From: Pseudomonas peli
GTDB lineage: Bacteria > Pseudomonadota > Gammaproteobacteria > Pseudomonadales > Pseudomonadaceae
Assembly: GCF_900099645.1 (NCBI RefSeq)
Contig: NZ_FMTL01000001.1
Coordinates: 930,001 to 994,000, forward strand
Reading direction: 5' to 3'
Length of the DNA: 64,000 bases
Under the pieces are notes generated by a model. The model had not been told where the DNA came from and searched no databases. It was given only the letters and a program-made list of their open reading frames with translations. Of the stretch, positions 29,070-37,910 are shown one piece after another (the first letter of the stretch is position 1; every line of letters starts with the position of its first letter). Position numbers and translations under genes: made by a program.

Positions 29070-29288
29070 ATGGAAACCGAACAGTTCGAATCCCTGATGA
29101 TGTACGCCCTAGTCGGCGGGCTGATGGTGTTTATGTTCTTCATCATCTGGGACCTGGCAAAAACCTCCAAAGCCGGCCGTTTGGGCACCGCCATCCTGTT
29201 CCTCGGCCTGGGCCTGTGTCTGTTTGCCTTCCTTGCCAAACCGGTCATCACTTACATCATCGAAGCGAGTCGCGGCATCCACGGCTAG
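29070..29288 (+). CDS. DUF2788-like small membrane protein
   Basis: This 72-residue protein has two membrane helices: MYALVGGLMVFMFFIIWDLA, then LGTAILFLGLGLCLFAFL. I take it to be DUF2788, a family of unknown function found in pseudomonads. The start MQ-type alternatives upstream are out of context; ATG 29070 (METEQFESL) has GAGG a few bases before it. A longer open frame in the same phase reaches back into the lrp gene and is not real there. Confidence 0.8.
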   Translation: METEQFESLMMYALVGGLMVFMFFIIWDLAKTSKAGRLGTAILFLGLGLCLFAFLAKPVITYIIEASRGIHG

Positions 29289-29373
29289 AAAGCTGCCCCG
29301 CGCCGACCACTGCACACCAAGCCGCAGCAAACTGCTCTAGAATGCACCTTTCCGCCTTCTCTCAGGAGCATTA

Positions 29374-29766
29374 ATGTCCCCTACCGACCGGGTGATGCAG
29401 AGCTATGGCCGCTGCTGCGCCAGCCCAGATTTTTTCGACAGCTTTTACCGGCACTTCCTCGCCAGCTCACCCGAGGTGCGCGAGAAGTTCGCCAATACCG
29501 AGATGAACGGACAAAAGCTCCTGCTGCGTCAGGGCATTCTCAACCTGGTGATGCATGCGCGCGGCATGCCTGACACCAAGCTGCGCGCCCTAGGCTGCAG
29601 CCACTCCCGCGCCGCCATGGACATCCGCCCAGAGCTGTATGTGCTGTGGCAGCAAGCGCTGCTACAAACCATCGGCGAGCATGATCAGCAGTACTGCAAC
29701 GAAACCCGCAACGCCTGGAATGAGGTGTTGGATAAAGGCATCGCCGTTATCAAAGCCGGCTACTGA
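29374..29766 (+). CDS. Single-domain globin family protein
   Basis: The 130-residue protein has a globin-like helical pattern (FFDSFYRHFLASSPEVREKF) with a candidate proximal histidine at H77 (in LGCSHSRAAM). Bacterial globins of this size bind heme and may handle oxygen or nitric oxide, or act as sensors. There is no reductase or output domain. It is convergent with rluE, and the two stop codons abut (29764-29766 and 29767-29769), leaving no room for a terminator between the coding regions. Confidence 0.82.
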   Translation: MSPTDRVMQSYGRCCASPDFFDSFYRHFLASSPEVREKFANTEMNGQKLLLRQGILNLVMHARGMPDTKLRALGCSHSRAAMDIRPELYVLWQQALLQTIGEHDQQYCNETRNAWNEVLDKGIAVIKAGY

Positions 29767-30399
29767 TCAATCCAGCTGGGCCGGCACTTCGCGCCACTGC
29801 CCCGGCTGCAAATCATCCAGGCTGAACGGGCCGATACGCACGCGCACCAGGCGCAGCGTTGGCAGCCCAACAGCGGCGGTCATACGGCGTACCTGACGGT
29901 TGCGCCCCTCACGAATCACCAGCTCAAGCCAGGCCGTCGGGATGCTTTTGCGAAAGCGCACCGGCGGGTTGCGCTCCCACAGCTGCGGCTCATCCAGTAA
30001 CCGTGCTTCGGCCGGCAGGGTTGGGCCGTCATTCAACTGCACGCCGTCACGCAGCTGCTGCAATTGCACGTCGCTTGGTTCGCCCTCCACCTGCACCCAA
30101 TAGGTTTTCGCCAGCTTGTGCTTGGGATCGGCGATTCGGGCCTGCAGGCCGCCGTCATTGGTCAGCAGCAACAGACCTTCGCTATCACGGTCCAGCCGAC
30201 CGGCCGGGTAGACGCCGGGCACATCGACAAAATCCTTGAGGGTGGCACGGCCCTGGTCATCATTGAACTGGGTCAGCACGTCAAAGGGTTTGTTCAGCAC
30301 CAGCAAACGCGGCTCAGCGGGTGGCGCCTTGGCCACGCGGCGCACCGCAGGTTTACCGCTGTGCGGACGAGAGGACGCTGGGCGAGGTGGGCGCGACAT
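29767..30399 (-). CDS. rluE: 23S rRNA pseudouridine synthase RluE
   Basis: RluE converts U2457 of 23S rRNA to pseudouridine. The 210-residue protein belongs to the RsuA/RluE family, with the catalytic Asp in [19 protein letters not shown] and the RNA-contact motif [18 protein letters not shown]. It lacks the S4 domain of RsuA and has a basic, Pro-rich N-terminal tail instead, which fits RluE best. The length is close to that of the E. coli protein. Confidence 0.88.
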   Translation of the reverse strand: MSRPPRPASSRPHSGKPAVRRVAKAPPAEPRLLVLNKPFDVLTQFNDDQGRATLKDFVDVPGVYPAGRLDRDSEGLLLLTNDGGLQARIADPKHKLAKTYWVQVEGEPSDVQLQQLRDGVQLNDGPTLPAEARLLDEPQLWERNPPVRFRKSIPTAWLELVIREGRNRQVRRMTAAVGLPTLRLVRVRIGPFSLDDLQPGQWREVPAQLD

Positions 30400-30540
30400 A
30401 GGTGATCCAGCAACAGGTTACGAGGCGGCCAGTGTAACCGAGGCCACGGTTGGACTATCAGTCTGAGTGATCCGCGCAGCCTGCAACGGCGTAGCGGGCT
30501 ATGCTGGCAAAGTTGTGTTTCCTGTCCCGAGGCCATTGTT

Positions 30541-31575
30541 ATGAGTTCGTCCGAATCCATCGTCGACACCTTTACCGGTTGGGCTGCCAAAGCACCCGGC
30601 GCGCCCCTCGAACTGCACAGTTATGACCCCGGCCCACTGGGCGCTGAAGAAGTGGAGGTGGCGGTGGAATACTGCGGCATTTGCCACTCCGACCAGTCGA
30701 TGATCGACAACGAGTGGGGCAATGCGCGCTACCCCTTTATCCCTGGCCATGAAGTAGTCGGCACCGTGGTGCGCCTCGGCCCACAGGCCCGCGGCCTCAA
30801 GCTCGGCCAGCGCGTCGGTATCGGCTGGTACAAGGGCAGCTGCATGCATTGCAGCTCCTGTATGGAAGGCTCGCACCAGCTGTGCGGCACAGTAAAACCG
30901 ACGATTGTCGGCAGCAACGGCGGTTTCGCTGACCGCCTGCGCAGCCATTGGGCCTGGGCCGTAGCACTGCCCAACGGCCTTGACCCGGCGCTGGTCGGCC
31001 CACTGTTCTGCGCCGGCTCCACGGTGTTCAGCCCACTGCTGGACTTCAACGTGAAGCCCACCGATAAGGTTGGCGTGGTCGGTATCGGCGGCCTCGGTCA
31101 CCTGGCGCTGGGTTTCCTCAATGCCTGGGGCTGCGAAGTCACCGCCTTCACGTCTTCACTGAGCAAACAGGAAGAAGCCAAACGCCTGGGCGCACACAAG
31201 GTGGTGGCCTCGACCGACAGCGCCGCGCTGAAAGCGATTGCCGGCAGCCTGGATTTCCTGCTGGTCACTGCCAGTGCCGACCTGGACTGGAGCGCTATGA
31301 TCGGCACCCTGCGTGGTAAAGGCCGGTTGCACTTTGTCGGCATCGTACCCAGCGCGATCCCGGTGCATGTGTTCAACCTGATTCCCAAGCAGAAGAGCCT
31401 GTCTGGCTCACCGGTTGGCTCACCGGCCAACATGGCGAAAATGCTCGAGTTCTGCGCGCGCCATCAAATCCTGCCGCAGGTCGAGCACTTCCCCATGAGC
31501 AAGGTCAACGACGCCATTGACCACCTGCGTGCCGGCAAAGCGCGCTACCGCGTGGTGCTGGACGCCAGCAAGTGA
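30541..31575 (+). CDS. Zinc-dependent NAD(P) alcohol dehydrogenase (YahK/CAD-like)
   Basis: This 344-residue medium-chain dehydrogenase probably reduces aldehydes. Catalytic zinc ligands lie in YCGICHSD and the GHEVVGTV glutamate region. Structural zinc cysteines are in CMHCSSCMEG with the downstream HQLC. The Rossmann motif is VGIGGLGHLALGF, and the C-terminal part is full length. Its pattern resembles E. coli YahK and plant cinnamyl-alcohol dehydrogenases. It appears to be monocistronic, with a terminator following. Confidence 0.9.
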   Translation: MSSSESIVDTFTGWAAKAPGAPLELHSYDPGPLGAEEVEVAVEYCGICHSDQSMIDNEWGNARYPFIPGHEVVGTVVRLGPQARGLKLGQRVGIGWYKGSCMHCSSCMEGSHQLCGTVKPTIVGSNGGFADRLRSHWAWAVALPNGLDPALVGPLFCAGSTVFSPLLDFNVKPTDKVGVVGIGGLGHLALGFLNAWGCEVTAFTSSLSKQEEAKRLGAHKVVASTDSAALKAIAGSLDFLLVTASADLDWSAMIGTLRGKGRLHFVGIVPSAIPVHVFNLIPKQKSLSGSPVGSPANMAKMLEFCARHQILPQVEHFPMSKVNDAIDHLRAGKARYRVVLDASK

Positions 31576-31580
31576 CAGCA

Positions 31581-31614
31581 GGGGCAAATCAGCTGCATGA
31601 TTTGCCCCTTTTTC
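31581..31614 (+). terminator. Rho-independent terminator
   Basis: A GGGGCAAATCA/TGATTTGCCCC hairpin followed by TTTTT ends the alcohol dehydrogenase gene. Confidence 0.88.
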
Positions 31615-31632
31615 ACCGCCGCTGAGCCACAC

Positions 31633-32073
31633 ATGCCGCACCCGATCGAAACACCCCGCGCCACCGACTTCCCCCGCTTGCTTGAAGTGTGGGAAGCAGC
31701 CGTACGCGCTACCCATGACTTCCTCGAAGAGCACGATATTCAGCTGCTCAAACCCTTACTGATCGAGCAGTACTTCCCCCTGGTTCAGCTCAGTTGCATA
31801 CGTGGCGACGATGGCACGATCGCTGGTTTTCTCGGCTATGCCGAAGGCAAGGTCGAGATGCTGTTCGTTGACCCATTGCACCACGGTATGGGCATCGGCA
31901 AGGCTCTGCTCAACGACTCAGTGGTACGCCTCGGCGCTAGCCAGGTCGACGTCAATGAGCAGAACCCCAAGGCGCTGGGTTTCTACCTAAGCCAGGGCTT
32001 TGCAGTCGAAGGCCAATCACCGCTGGATGGCGGCGGGCGGCCTTTCCCGATTCTGCACCTGCGCCTCGCTTGA
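31633..32073 (+). CDS. GNAT acetyltransferase, YjaB-like
   Basis: This is a 146-residue GCN5-related N-acetyltransferase. The acetyl-CoA loop reads FVDPLHHGMGIGKALLN, followed by VDVNEQNPKALGFYLSQGF. The N-terminal AVRATHDFLEEHD and the DVNEQN pattern resemble E. coli YjaB. The acetylated substrate is unknown. The ATG at 31633 is chosen over 31597, since the latter would begin inside the terminator hairpin. It is convergent with amn, with a 4-base gap. Confidence 0.85.
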   Translation: MPHPIETPRATDFPRLLEVWEAAVRATHDFLEEHDIQLLKPLLIEQYFPLVQLSCIRGDDGTIAGFLGYAEGKVEMLFVDPLHHGMGIGKALLNDSVVRLGASQVDVNEQNPKALGFYLSQGFAVEGQSPLDGGGRPFPILHLRLA

Positions 32074-32077
32074 TGCG

Positions 32078-33550
32078 TTAGCGGAACGGCGGCTCATCAA
32101 AGCTGCGCAGCTTGCGCGAATGCAGCGAGTTGAGCTGGCTGCGCATCAGTTCCAGCGCAGTGATGCCGATATGCAGGTGCTGGGTGACCGCGCGCTCATA
32201 GAAGGCACCAGCCGCACCCGGCAGTTTGATCTCGCTGTGCAGCGGCTTGTCGGACACGCACAGCAGCGTGCCGTAGGGCACGCGCAGGCGATAACCTTGC
32301 GCGGCGATGGTGCCGCTTTCCATGTCCACGGCCACCGCGCGGGACAGGTTGATCAACGGCCGCTCCTGGGCCCAGCGCAGTTCCCAGTTGCGGTCGTCGT
32401 AGGTAAGCACGGTGCCGGTACGCAGGCGCTTCTTCAGCTCATCTCCCTCTTCACCGGTCACCAGCTTGGCCGCTTCCTGCAACGCCTGCTGCACCTCGGC
32501 CAGGGCCGGCAGCGGAATGTTTGGCGGCAGCACGCGGTCGAGAATGCCGTCGCGGCGCATATAGGCGTGGGCCAGCACGTAGTCGCCGATGGTCTGCGAC
32601 TGACGCAGGCCGCCGCAGTGGCCGATCATCAGCCAGCAGTGCGGACGCAGCACAGCCAGGTGATCGGTGATGTTCTTGGCGTTGGATGGGCCGACACCGA
32701 TGTTGACCAGGGTAATGCCGTGGCCGTCCTCGGCCTGCAGGTGGTAGGCCGGCATCTGGTAACGGTGCCAAATGACGTTCTCGATAATCGCCTGCATCTC
32801 ACCTTCGGCCATGCCGCGCTCGATCACCACGTTGCCCGGCAGCACCATGCGGTTGAAGCGCGACTCACCGACCAACATGTCCAGACCATGGCGAATAAAT
32901 TGGTCGACGTAGCGGTGGTAGTTGGTCAGCAGAATCCACGGCTGCACATGCCGCCAGTCGCTACCGGTGTAATGCACCAGACGGCGCAGGGAGAAATCCA
33001 CCCGCGCGGCGTCGAACAGCGCCAGCGGCAGCGGGTCGGTGTTTTCCCAATCGTACAGGCCATCGGCTGTACCATCGGTGGCGGCGGACAGATCGGTACT
33101 GGGGAACACCCGCGCCAACTCGGCGGCGGTTACCCCCGAGCCTGCCAGCTCATCGCCCTGCTCGACCACGTACGGATAAGGAATGTTCTGCTGGCTGATG
33201 CCCACTTCCACGCGCACGGTGAAGTCGTTCATCAGCGGACGCAGCTGCTCCAGCAGGTATTTACGAAACGCTGCCGGGTGGGTGACAGTGATGCTGTAGG
33301 TACCCGGCACCTGCACCTTGGCGTAGGCACGCACCGTGGTCGGCACTTCCCCCTGACACAGGTAGACCAGACGCAACTCGGGGTAGCGGAACTGGCACTG
33401 CTGAGCGGCATCCGGTTTGACGCGCTCTTTCAGGTAGCGCTTGAGCGCCTGACTCAAGCCCGTGGTCGCCTGCAGGTGCAAGGCGGCCAGACGATCCACT
33501 GCTTCTTCAGCGGTGTTGGCGACAATAAAGTCATCGGAACAAGGGTTCAC
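32078..33550 (-). CDS. amn: AMP nucleosidase
   Basis: Amn splits AMP into adenine and ribose 5-phosphate, regulating the intracellular AMP pool. The 490-residue product has an N-terminal AMP nucleosidase-specific regulatory domain and a C-terminal nucleoside-phosphorylase-like catalytic domain (LVNIGVGPSNAKNITDHLA, and AVAVDMESGTIAAQGYRLRV with the ME motif). The length is close to the E. coli enzyme. A 537-residue open frame on the opposite strand is a GC-driven shadow. Confidence 0.94.
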   Translation of the reverse strand: MNPCSDDFIVANTAEEAVDRLAALHLQATTGLSQALKRYLKERVKPDAAQQCQFRYPELRLVYLCQGEVPTTVRAYAKVQVPGTYSITVTHPAAFRKYLLEQLRPLMNDFTVRVEVGISQQNIPYPYVVEQGDELAGSGVTAAELARVFPSTDLSAATDGTADGLYDWENTDPLPLALFDAARVDFSLRRLVHYTGSDWRHVQPWILLTNYHRYVDQFIRHGLDMLVGESRFNRMVLPGNVVIERGMAEGEMQAIIENVIWHRYQMPAYHLQAEDGHGITLVNIGVGPSNAKNITDHLAVLRPHCWLMIGHCGGLRQSQTIGDYVLAHAYMRRDGILDRVLPPNIPLPALAEVQQALQEAAKLVTGEEGDELKKRLRTGTVLTYDDRNWELRWAQERPLINLSRAVAVDMESGTIAAQGYRLRVPYGTLLCVSDKPLHSEIKLPGAAGAFYERAVTQHLHIGITALELMRSQLNSLHSRKLRSFDEPPFR

Positions 33551-33633
33551 AAGGCACCTTCCTGGCTGATCGGAATGGCTCTATCTTGCCCTGATCCGCC
33601 GCGCTTGCGATAGCGCGACGTTGCCCGCGCAGG

Positions 33634-33960
33634 CTACTTGAGTAGCGCCTGCAGATCCTCAGGCACAGCCTGCGGGGTCAGCGGGCCGACGCGTCGTGTG
33701 CCCGGATTTCCCAGGGGAAACAGCCCCAGCAGCGAACCCAGGCTACCAGGTATGCGCAGCAGTTGTGCCAGGCCCTCGGCCCAATCACGCTGGCGCCAGG
33801 CCCAAGCGAGCATCCATAAATGGCTGCGAAAGTGTTCGCTGAAATAACGCTGACCGAGAATATGCGCCCGCTCCAGATGGCGCAGCTCGGCAGTGGGATC
33901 AGTGCCGCGCTGAGCGCGGGCCAGTTGGTACTCCTGCCAGAAGGCTTGTTCACGGGTCAT
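33634..33960 (-). CDS. DUF3703 family protein
   Basis: This 108-residue protein is predicted to be helical and rich in histidine and tryptophan: HLERAHILGQRYFSEHFRSH, then LWMLAWAWRQRDWAEGLAQL. I recall this signature from DUF3703, whose function is unknown. It lies 83 bases before amn on the same strand and could share its transcript. Confidence 0.8.
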   Translation of the reverse strand: MTREQAFWQEYQLARAQRGTDPTAELRHLERAHILGQRYFSEHFRSHLWMLAWAWRQRDWAEGLAQLLRIPGSLGSLLGLFPLGNPGTRRVGPLTPQAVPEDLQALLK

Positions 33961-34068
33961 GGCAACGCTCCTCTATTCAGCTGCGTTACCAGTCTGCAAG
34001 TGTGGGGCGGCACCCAGGTCAAGCATCCGTTGCTAATCTTCTGTCAGCCAATTGACTAAGGAATACTC

Positions 34069-34812
34069 ATGCCGCGCGCGCTGCTCACCCTTGTGCTTTG
34101 TCTGTTACCCAGTTTTCTGCTGGCCGATAACCTAGACGGCCATTACTTGACGACGCTGGACGGCCAGCCAGCCGAAATGCACCTGCGCAGCCAGGGCCAG
34201 CAGGTCACGGGGGAATATGTGGAAGGTGGCAGGCTGCACCTGCAGATCAGCGGCACCTTTGACGGGCAACTGCTCCGGGCTCAGATCAGTGATGCGCAAT
34301 CTGGCCAGTTGATCGCCAATATGAACGCCACTTACGCCAATGGCATGCTCAACGCCCATATTGCCGCACGCAACCCGACGACCGGGGCCACTCTGGAGCG
34401 CAAGGCGCTGTTCCACCGGCAGAACCTTAACGCTGCAGCGGCAGCGCCAAGCAGTAGTCCAAGTAGCAGCGCCACACGCGATCCGGCGCTGATCGGCACC
34501 TGGGTACACGAGAAGATCATCAACAGCGGCGGTGCCAATTTCGCTTCAATGACCACCCAGATGATTCTGCAACTGAGTGATGACGGCAGCGTTTCGCAGT
34601 GGACGCGCAGTGTGGCAGGTGGCGCTGATTGGAACTACGACAGCCCTGGCGAGCTGCAATACAGCGGCCGCTGGCAGAGCAACAACGGCTTGTTGGAAGT
34701 GCAGATGCAGGGTCGCAGTGACTATCAGCCTGCCGCCTACTATCGCTTCAGTGACCAGTACCTGGTCACTGAGAGCAACACCGGCAAGCTGATCTGGCAG
34801 CGCCGCCAGTAG
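34069..34812 (+). CDS. Secreted beta-rich protein of unknown function, two domains
   Basis: I do not recognise the family. The 247-residue product has a signal peptide (MPRALLTLVLCLLPSFLLA). Residues about 22-115 form a beta-rich repeat (YLTTLDGQPAEMHLRSQGQQ). An Ala/Ser/Pro linker follows at about 123-140, then a second beta domain starting LIGTWVHEKI and ending TGKLIWQRRQ. This second domain looks lipocalin-like or META-like. It is convergent with the cbiM gene, with 4 bases between stops. Confidence 0.75.
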   Translation: MPRALLTLVLCLLPSFLLADNLDGHYLTTLDGQPAEMHLRSQGQQVTGEYVEGGRLHLQISGTFDGQLLRAQISDAQSGQLIANMNATYANGMLNAHIAARNPTTGATLERKALFHRQNLNAAAAAPSSSPSSSATRDPALIGTWVHEKIINSGGANFASMTTQMILQLSDDGSVSQWTRSVAGGADWNYDSPGELQYSGRWQSNNGLLEVQMQGRSDYQPAAYYRFSDQYLVTESNTGKLIWQRRQ

Positions 34813-34816
34813 TCAA

Positions 34817-35497
34817 TCAGGCCGGCTGATGCAGACGCGTGTTGAACAGCGGCCCACGGCTATAAGCGGACAGTGCCTTGGCAGCGGCCAGCACACCCAG
34901 ATCAACCAGTGGCTCGATCAGGATCACGCTCATATAGGCCAGACCAAAACTGCCCACGGCCGCCAGGTTCTCACCGGAGAAACCGTTGCCATAGAACGCC
35001 CAGAAGCCGACCCAGGCGACGATGCCACCCTGATAGGCGGTCGACAGCGCCAACGCCTGTTTGTAGGAGAGGTCTACATAGGCGGTGCCCGGCGCGATAA
35101 TGCGCTTGGCCAGCACACTGATCGCCCACAGCGGCACCAGCAGCGTGGTGACGTTCATGCCGTACTGCGGCAGGTCAAACTGAGCAAACAGCAGCCCCTG
35201 CAACAGCAGGCCAGCGGCAAGACCTACAGCCGTGGCACCAGCGCCGAACAGCAGCAGCAGGGTCGAACCGAGGATCAGGTGCACCTCGGAAACCCCGACC
35301 GCATGGTGCGGAAAGACCTCGAAGAAGCAGAACACCAAGGCGGTGGTCAGCAGGCTACGCAGCGCCAGGGCGGCAGCGCCACCGTTGCTGCGTACGCTGT
35401 CGAGGGCAAGTTTGGCCGTAAGGCCAAAGGCACCTGCGGCGGTTGCATAACTGAGGAAGAGTTTGGCGCCAGTAACGACTTCGGGTTCGATGTGCAT
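34817..35497 (-). CDS. CbiM-family cobalt/nickel transport permease (orphan)
   Basis: This 226-residue, six-helix membrane protein belongs to the CbiM substrate-binding component family of ECF-type cobalt/nickel transporters. It starts directly with MHIEPEVVTG. In CbiM the N-terminal Met-His pair folds into the pore to bind the metal, so H2 supports metal binding here. No cbiN, cbiQ or cbiO follows. A cobalamin riboswitch lies upstream at 35566-35748, so expression should fall when B12 is plentiful. This strongly suggests cobalt uptake for B12 synthesis. Confidence 0.85.
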   Translation of the reverse strand: MHIEPEVVTGAKLFLSYATAAGAFGLTAKLALDSVRSNGGAAALALRSLLTTALVFCFFEVFPHHAVGVSEVHLILGSTLLLLFGAGATAVGLAAGLLLQGLLFAQFDLPQYGMNVTTLLVPLWAISVLAKRIIAPGTAYVDLSYKQALALSTAYQGGIVAWVGFWAFYGNGFSGENLAAVGSFGLAYMSVILIEPLVDLGVLAAAKALSAYSRGPLFNTRLHQPA

Positions 35498-35565
35498 AGC
35501 GATTCCTGTACCGCGCCCACCGCGCGATGATCCGGATTGAGGGGATGGGCATAAGCGCCCGACTT

Positions 35566-35748
35566 CGATGGCAGGTCTCCTGGCTCACGGCGTGATACTC
35601 CACCCGCCTTCCCAACCTTGCGGTCAGTGGCATCTGGGCGTCGCTCGCCGTTTACAGTTGCGGGGGCAGCCATGGCTTCGGCACCGGTTGTGGTGCTTTC
35701 CATGTTCCCTTTTCATCCAGTCGCATCACACGGGCTGGAACCATCGGC
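35566..35748 (-). promoter_or_regulatory. Cobalamin (AdoCbl) riboswitch
   Basis: On the minus strand the leader of the cbiM gene contains the B12-box AGCCAGGAGACCTGCC at its 3' end (about 35571-35586). Upstream lie the conserved AAAAGGGAAC core and the GCCCCCGCAACTGTAA element. These are the hallmark segments of the cobalamin riboswitch. Ligand binding would reduce expression of the downstream transporter gene. The boundaries are approximate. Confidence 0.92.
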
Positions 35749-35792
35749 GGCCACCTTACCCGGCGGCCGCGGGAAATGACAGAGCCGGGCGT

Positions 35793-36248
35793 TTACCGCG
35801 CAGGTAAACCAACGGACTGAGTAGCGCCTGACGCCGTATGGAGCAAGCAGGTGAAGACACCACTGGCGTTGGCGCACAGCAGCCCCTGAGCATCGTGCAG
35901 CGTGGCCTGTACCGCGACATTTCGCCCTTCGCGCTGCTGCACGCGGGCTTCGGTTCGCAGCGGCAAGGCCGCAAGACCAATCGGGCGCAGGTAATTCACC
36001 TGCAGGCTGGCGGTCACGTAGACCTCTTCGGCACAGGCTTGCGAATACACCGCCAACCCCAACGCCGCATCGAACAGCGTGGCGGTGTAACCACCATGCA
36101 CACCGCCGAGTGGATTGAAGTGCACGGCCGGCGGCTGACTGCTGAAACTCGCCACCCCGGCTGCGGCCTGCAGCTGAGCGATACCGTAGTCCGCACCGAT
36201 ATCACCGGCCAGCCAGGCCTTTAATTGTTCAAAGAGACTGCTGTGCAT
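35793..36248 (-). CDS. PaaI-type hotdog thioesterase
   Basis: The 151-residue hotdog-fold protein has the signature NPLGGVHGGYTATLFDAALG near residue 46, with the typical HGG and catalytic Asp region, and the YLRPIG strand motif. Members hydrolyse acyl-CoA or aryl-CoA thioesters. It lies 9 bases after the acyl-CoA dehydrogenase-like aidB, in one transcription unit with tetR-aidB, which suggests a shared CoA-linked pathway. Confidence 0.88.
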   Translation of the reverse strand: MHSSLFEQLKAWLAGDIGADYGIAQLQAAAGVASFSSQPPAVHFNPLGGVHGGYTATLFDAALGLAVYSQACAEEVYVTASLQVNYLRPIGLAALPLRTEARVQQREGRNVAVQATLHDAQGLLCANASGVFTCLLHTASGATQSVGLPAR

Positions 36249-36257
36249 GCTCAGGCC

Positions 36258-37910
36258 TCAGATCAGGTGCGGCGTACTGCGCGCCACCAGCGCCTCGACA
36301 TTCACCCCACGCGGCAGAGTGCCGTAGACCCGGCCGCCCTGCCCGCCCAAACGGCTGGCTATAAAGGCATCGCTTACCACCGAATTGCCGGCTTCCAGCA
36401 GCAGCTTGGCCTGCAGCGCCAGGGCCACGTCTTCGGTCAACTGACGGGCGCGGTACTGGATATCGCCGGTGTCGCGGAAGTCTGCCTGCAGCTTGGCGAT
36501 ATGCGCCTTGAGGCGTGCATCACCATGACCATCGCCGAGCTCATGGAACAGTGCATCGAGCACGCCGGGCTCCTTGGACAGTGCACGCAGCACGTCCAGG
36601 CACTGCACGTTACCTGAGCCTTCCCAGGTCGAGTTGACCGGTGCTTCACGGTACAGGCGCGGCAAGATGGTGTCCTCGACATACCCGGCGCCGCCCATGC
36701 ATTCGGCGGCCTCGTTGATCATGGCGGGCGCACGTTTGCAGATCCAGTACTTGCCCACGGCGGTGACCAGGCGGGCGAACTTATCTTCCTGCTCGTCATG
36801 CGGATTATCCAGCGCCTTACCCATGCGCATAGTCAGCGCCAGAGCCGCTTCGCTTTCCAGGGCCAGGTCGGCCAGTACGTTCTGCATCAGCGGCTGTTCG
36901 CTGAGTACACGACCACCCACCTGGCGATGAGCGCAGTGGTGTGCGGCCTGGGTCAGGGCCTGACGCATCAGGGCGCTGGAGCCGATCATGCAGTCGAAGC
37001 GGGTCAGCGCGACCATCTCGATAATGGTCGGCACGCCACGGCCCTCCTCGCCGACCATCCAGGCCAGGGCGCCGCGAAACTCCACTTCACTGGAGGCGTT
37101 CGACCAGTTGCCCAGCTTGTTTTTCAGGCGCTGGATATAGAACTCGTTGCGCGTGCCGTCCGGGCGATGGCGCGGCAGCAGAAAGCAGGTCAAGCCCTTG
37201 GTGGTGTACGCCAGGGTCAGGAAGGCATCGCACATCGGCGCCGAGCAGAACCACTTGTGGCCGACCAGTTCATAAGCTTGACCGGGACCACCCAAACCCA
37301 CCGGGTAGGCACGGGTGGTGTTGGCGCGCACATCGGTGCCGCCCTGCTTCTCAGTCATGGCCATGCCGATGGTCGCGCCGGTTTTCTGCTCGATCGGCAG
37401 ATTGCGCGGGTCGTACTGGGTGGAGAGGATTTTCGGCAGCCACTTCTCGGCCACATCGGCCTGCAGCTTGAGCGCCGGCACGCTGGCGAAGGTCATGGTC
37501 AGTGGGCAACCACTGCCGGCTTCGGCCTGGCTGTGCAGGTAGCTCATGGCGGCGCGCGCCACCTGAGCGCCGGCGCGCGGATCAGTCCAGGGCATGGACG
37601 GCAGACCATGCTCGATGGCCGCACTCATCAGCTGGTGATAAGCCGGGTGAAACTCCACCAGATCGGCGCGATGGCCATAGCGGTCGTGGCTTTTGAACAC
37701 CGGCTTGTTTTCATTGGCGAGAAAGCCTGCGGCCATCAACTCACCGCCGGCCAGGCCGCCATACACATCAAGGCGCTGCTCGGCCCAACCGCCGCCGAAG
37801 CGTTTGCTCCACTCCTGCAGCGGCAGGTCAACGCGGTACAGGTTGGCGCCGTCCAACGGAGGCACCTGATTGAACACTTCATGGGTTTCGGCATGTTGGC
37901 TGGCATTCAT
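36258..37910 (-). CDS. aidB: AidB-like acyl-CoA dehydrogenase family protein
   Basis: The 550-residue protein is built like E. coli AidB, a flavoprotein of the acyl-CoA dehydrogenase superfamily induced in the adaptive response to alkylation and able to bind DNA. Signatures include GMAMTEKQGGTDVRANTTRA, EVEFRGALAWMVGEEGRGVP and ECMGGAGYVEDTILPRLYRE. The start at 37910 overlaps the tetR stop (ATGA). Control by a TetR protein rather than Ada, together with the thioesterase neighbour, leaves open that it acts in acyl-CoA metabolism. Confidence 0.85.
   Translation of the reverse strand: MNASQHAETHEVFNQVPPLDGANLYRVDLPLQEWSKRFGGGWAEQRLDVYGGLAGGELMAAGFLANENKPVFKSHDRYGHRADLVEFHPAYHQLMSAAIEHGLPSMPWTDPRAGAQVARAAMSYLHSQAEAGSGCPLTMTFASVPALKLQADVAEKWLPKILSTQYDPRNLPIEQKTGATIGMAMTEKQGGTDVRANTTRAYPVGLGGPGQAYELVGHKWFCSAPMCDAFLTLAYTTKGLTCFLLPRHRPDGTRNEFYIQRLKNKLGNWSNASSEVEFRGALAWMVGEEGRGVPTIIEMVALTRFDCMIGSSALMRQALTQAAHHCAHRQVGGRVLSEQPLMQNVLADLALESEAALALTMRMGKALDNPHDEQEDKFARLVTAVGKYWICKRAPAMINEAAECMGGAGYVEDTILPRLYREAPVNSTWEGSGNVQCLDVLRALSKEPGVLDALFHELGDGHGDARLKAHIAKLQADFRDTGDIQYRARQLTEDVALALQAKLLLEAGNSVVSDAFIASRLGGQGGRVYGTLPRGVNVEALVARSTPHLI

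Noticed and set aside
32000..33613. 537-residue open frame on the plus strand opposite amn
   Set aside because: It lies antisense to a clear AMP nucleosidase gene. Its product is a His/Gln/Arg-rich string with no domain, the usual shadow of GC-rich coding DNA.
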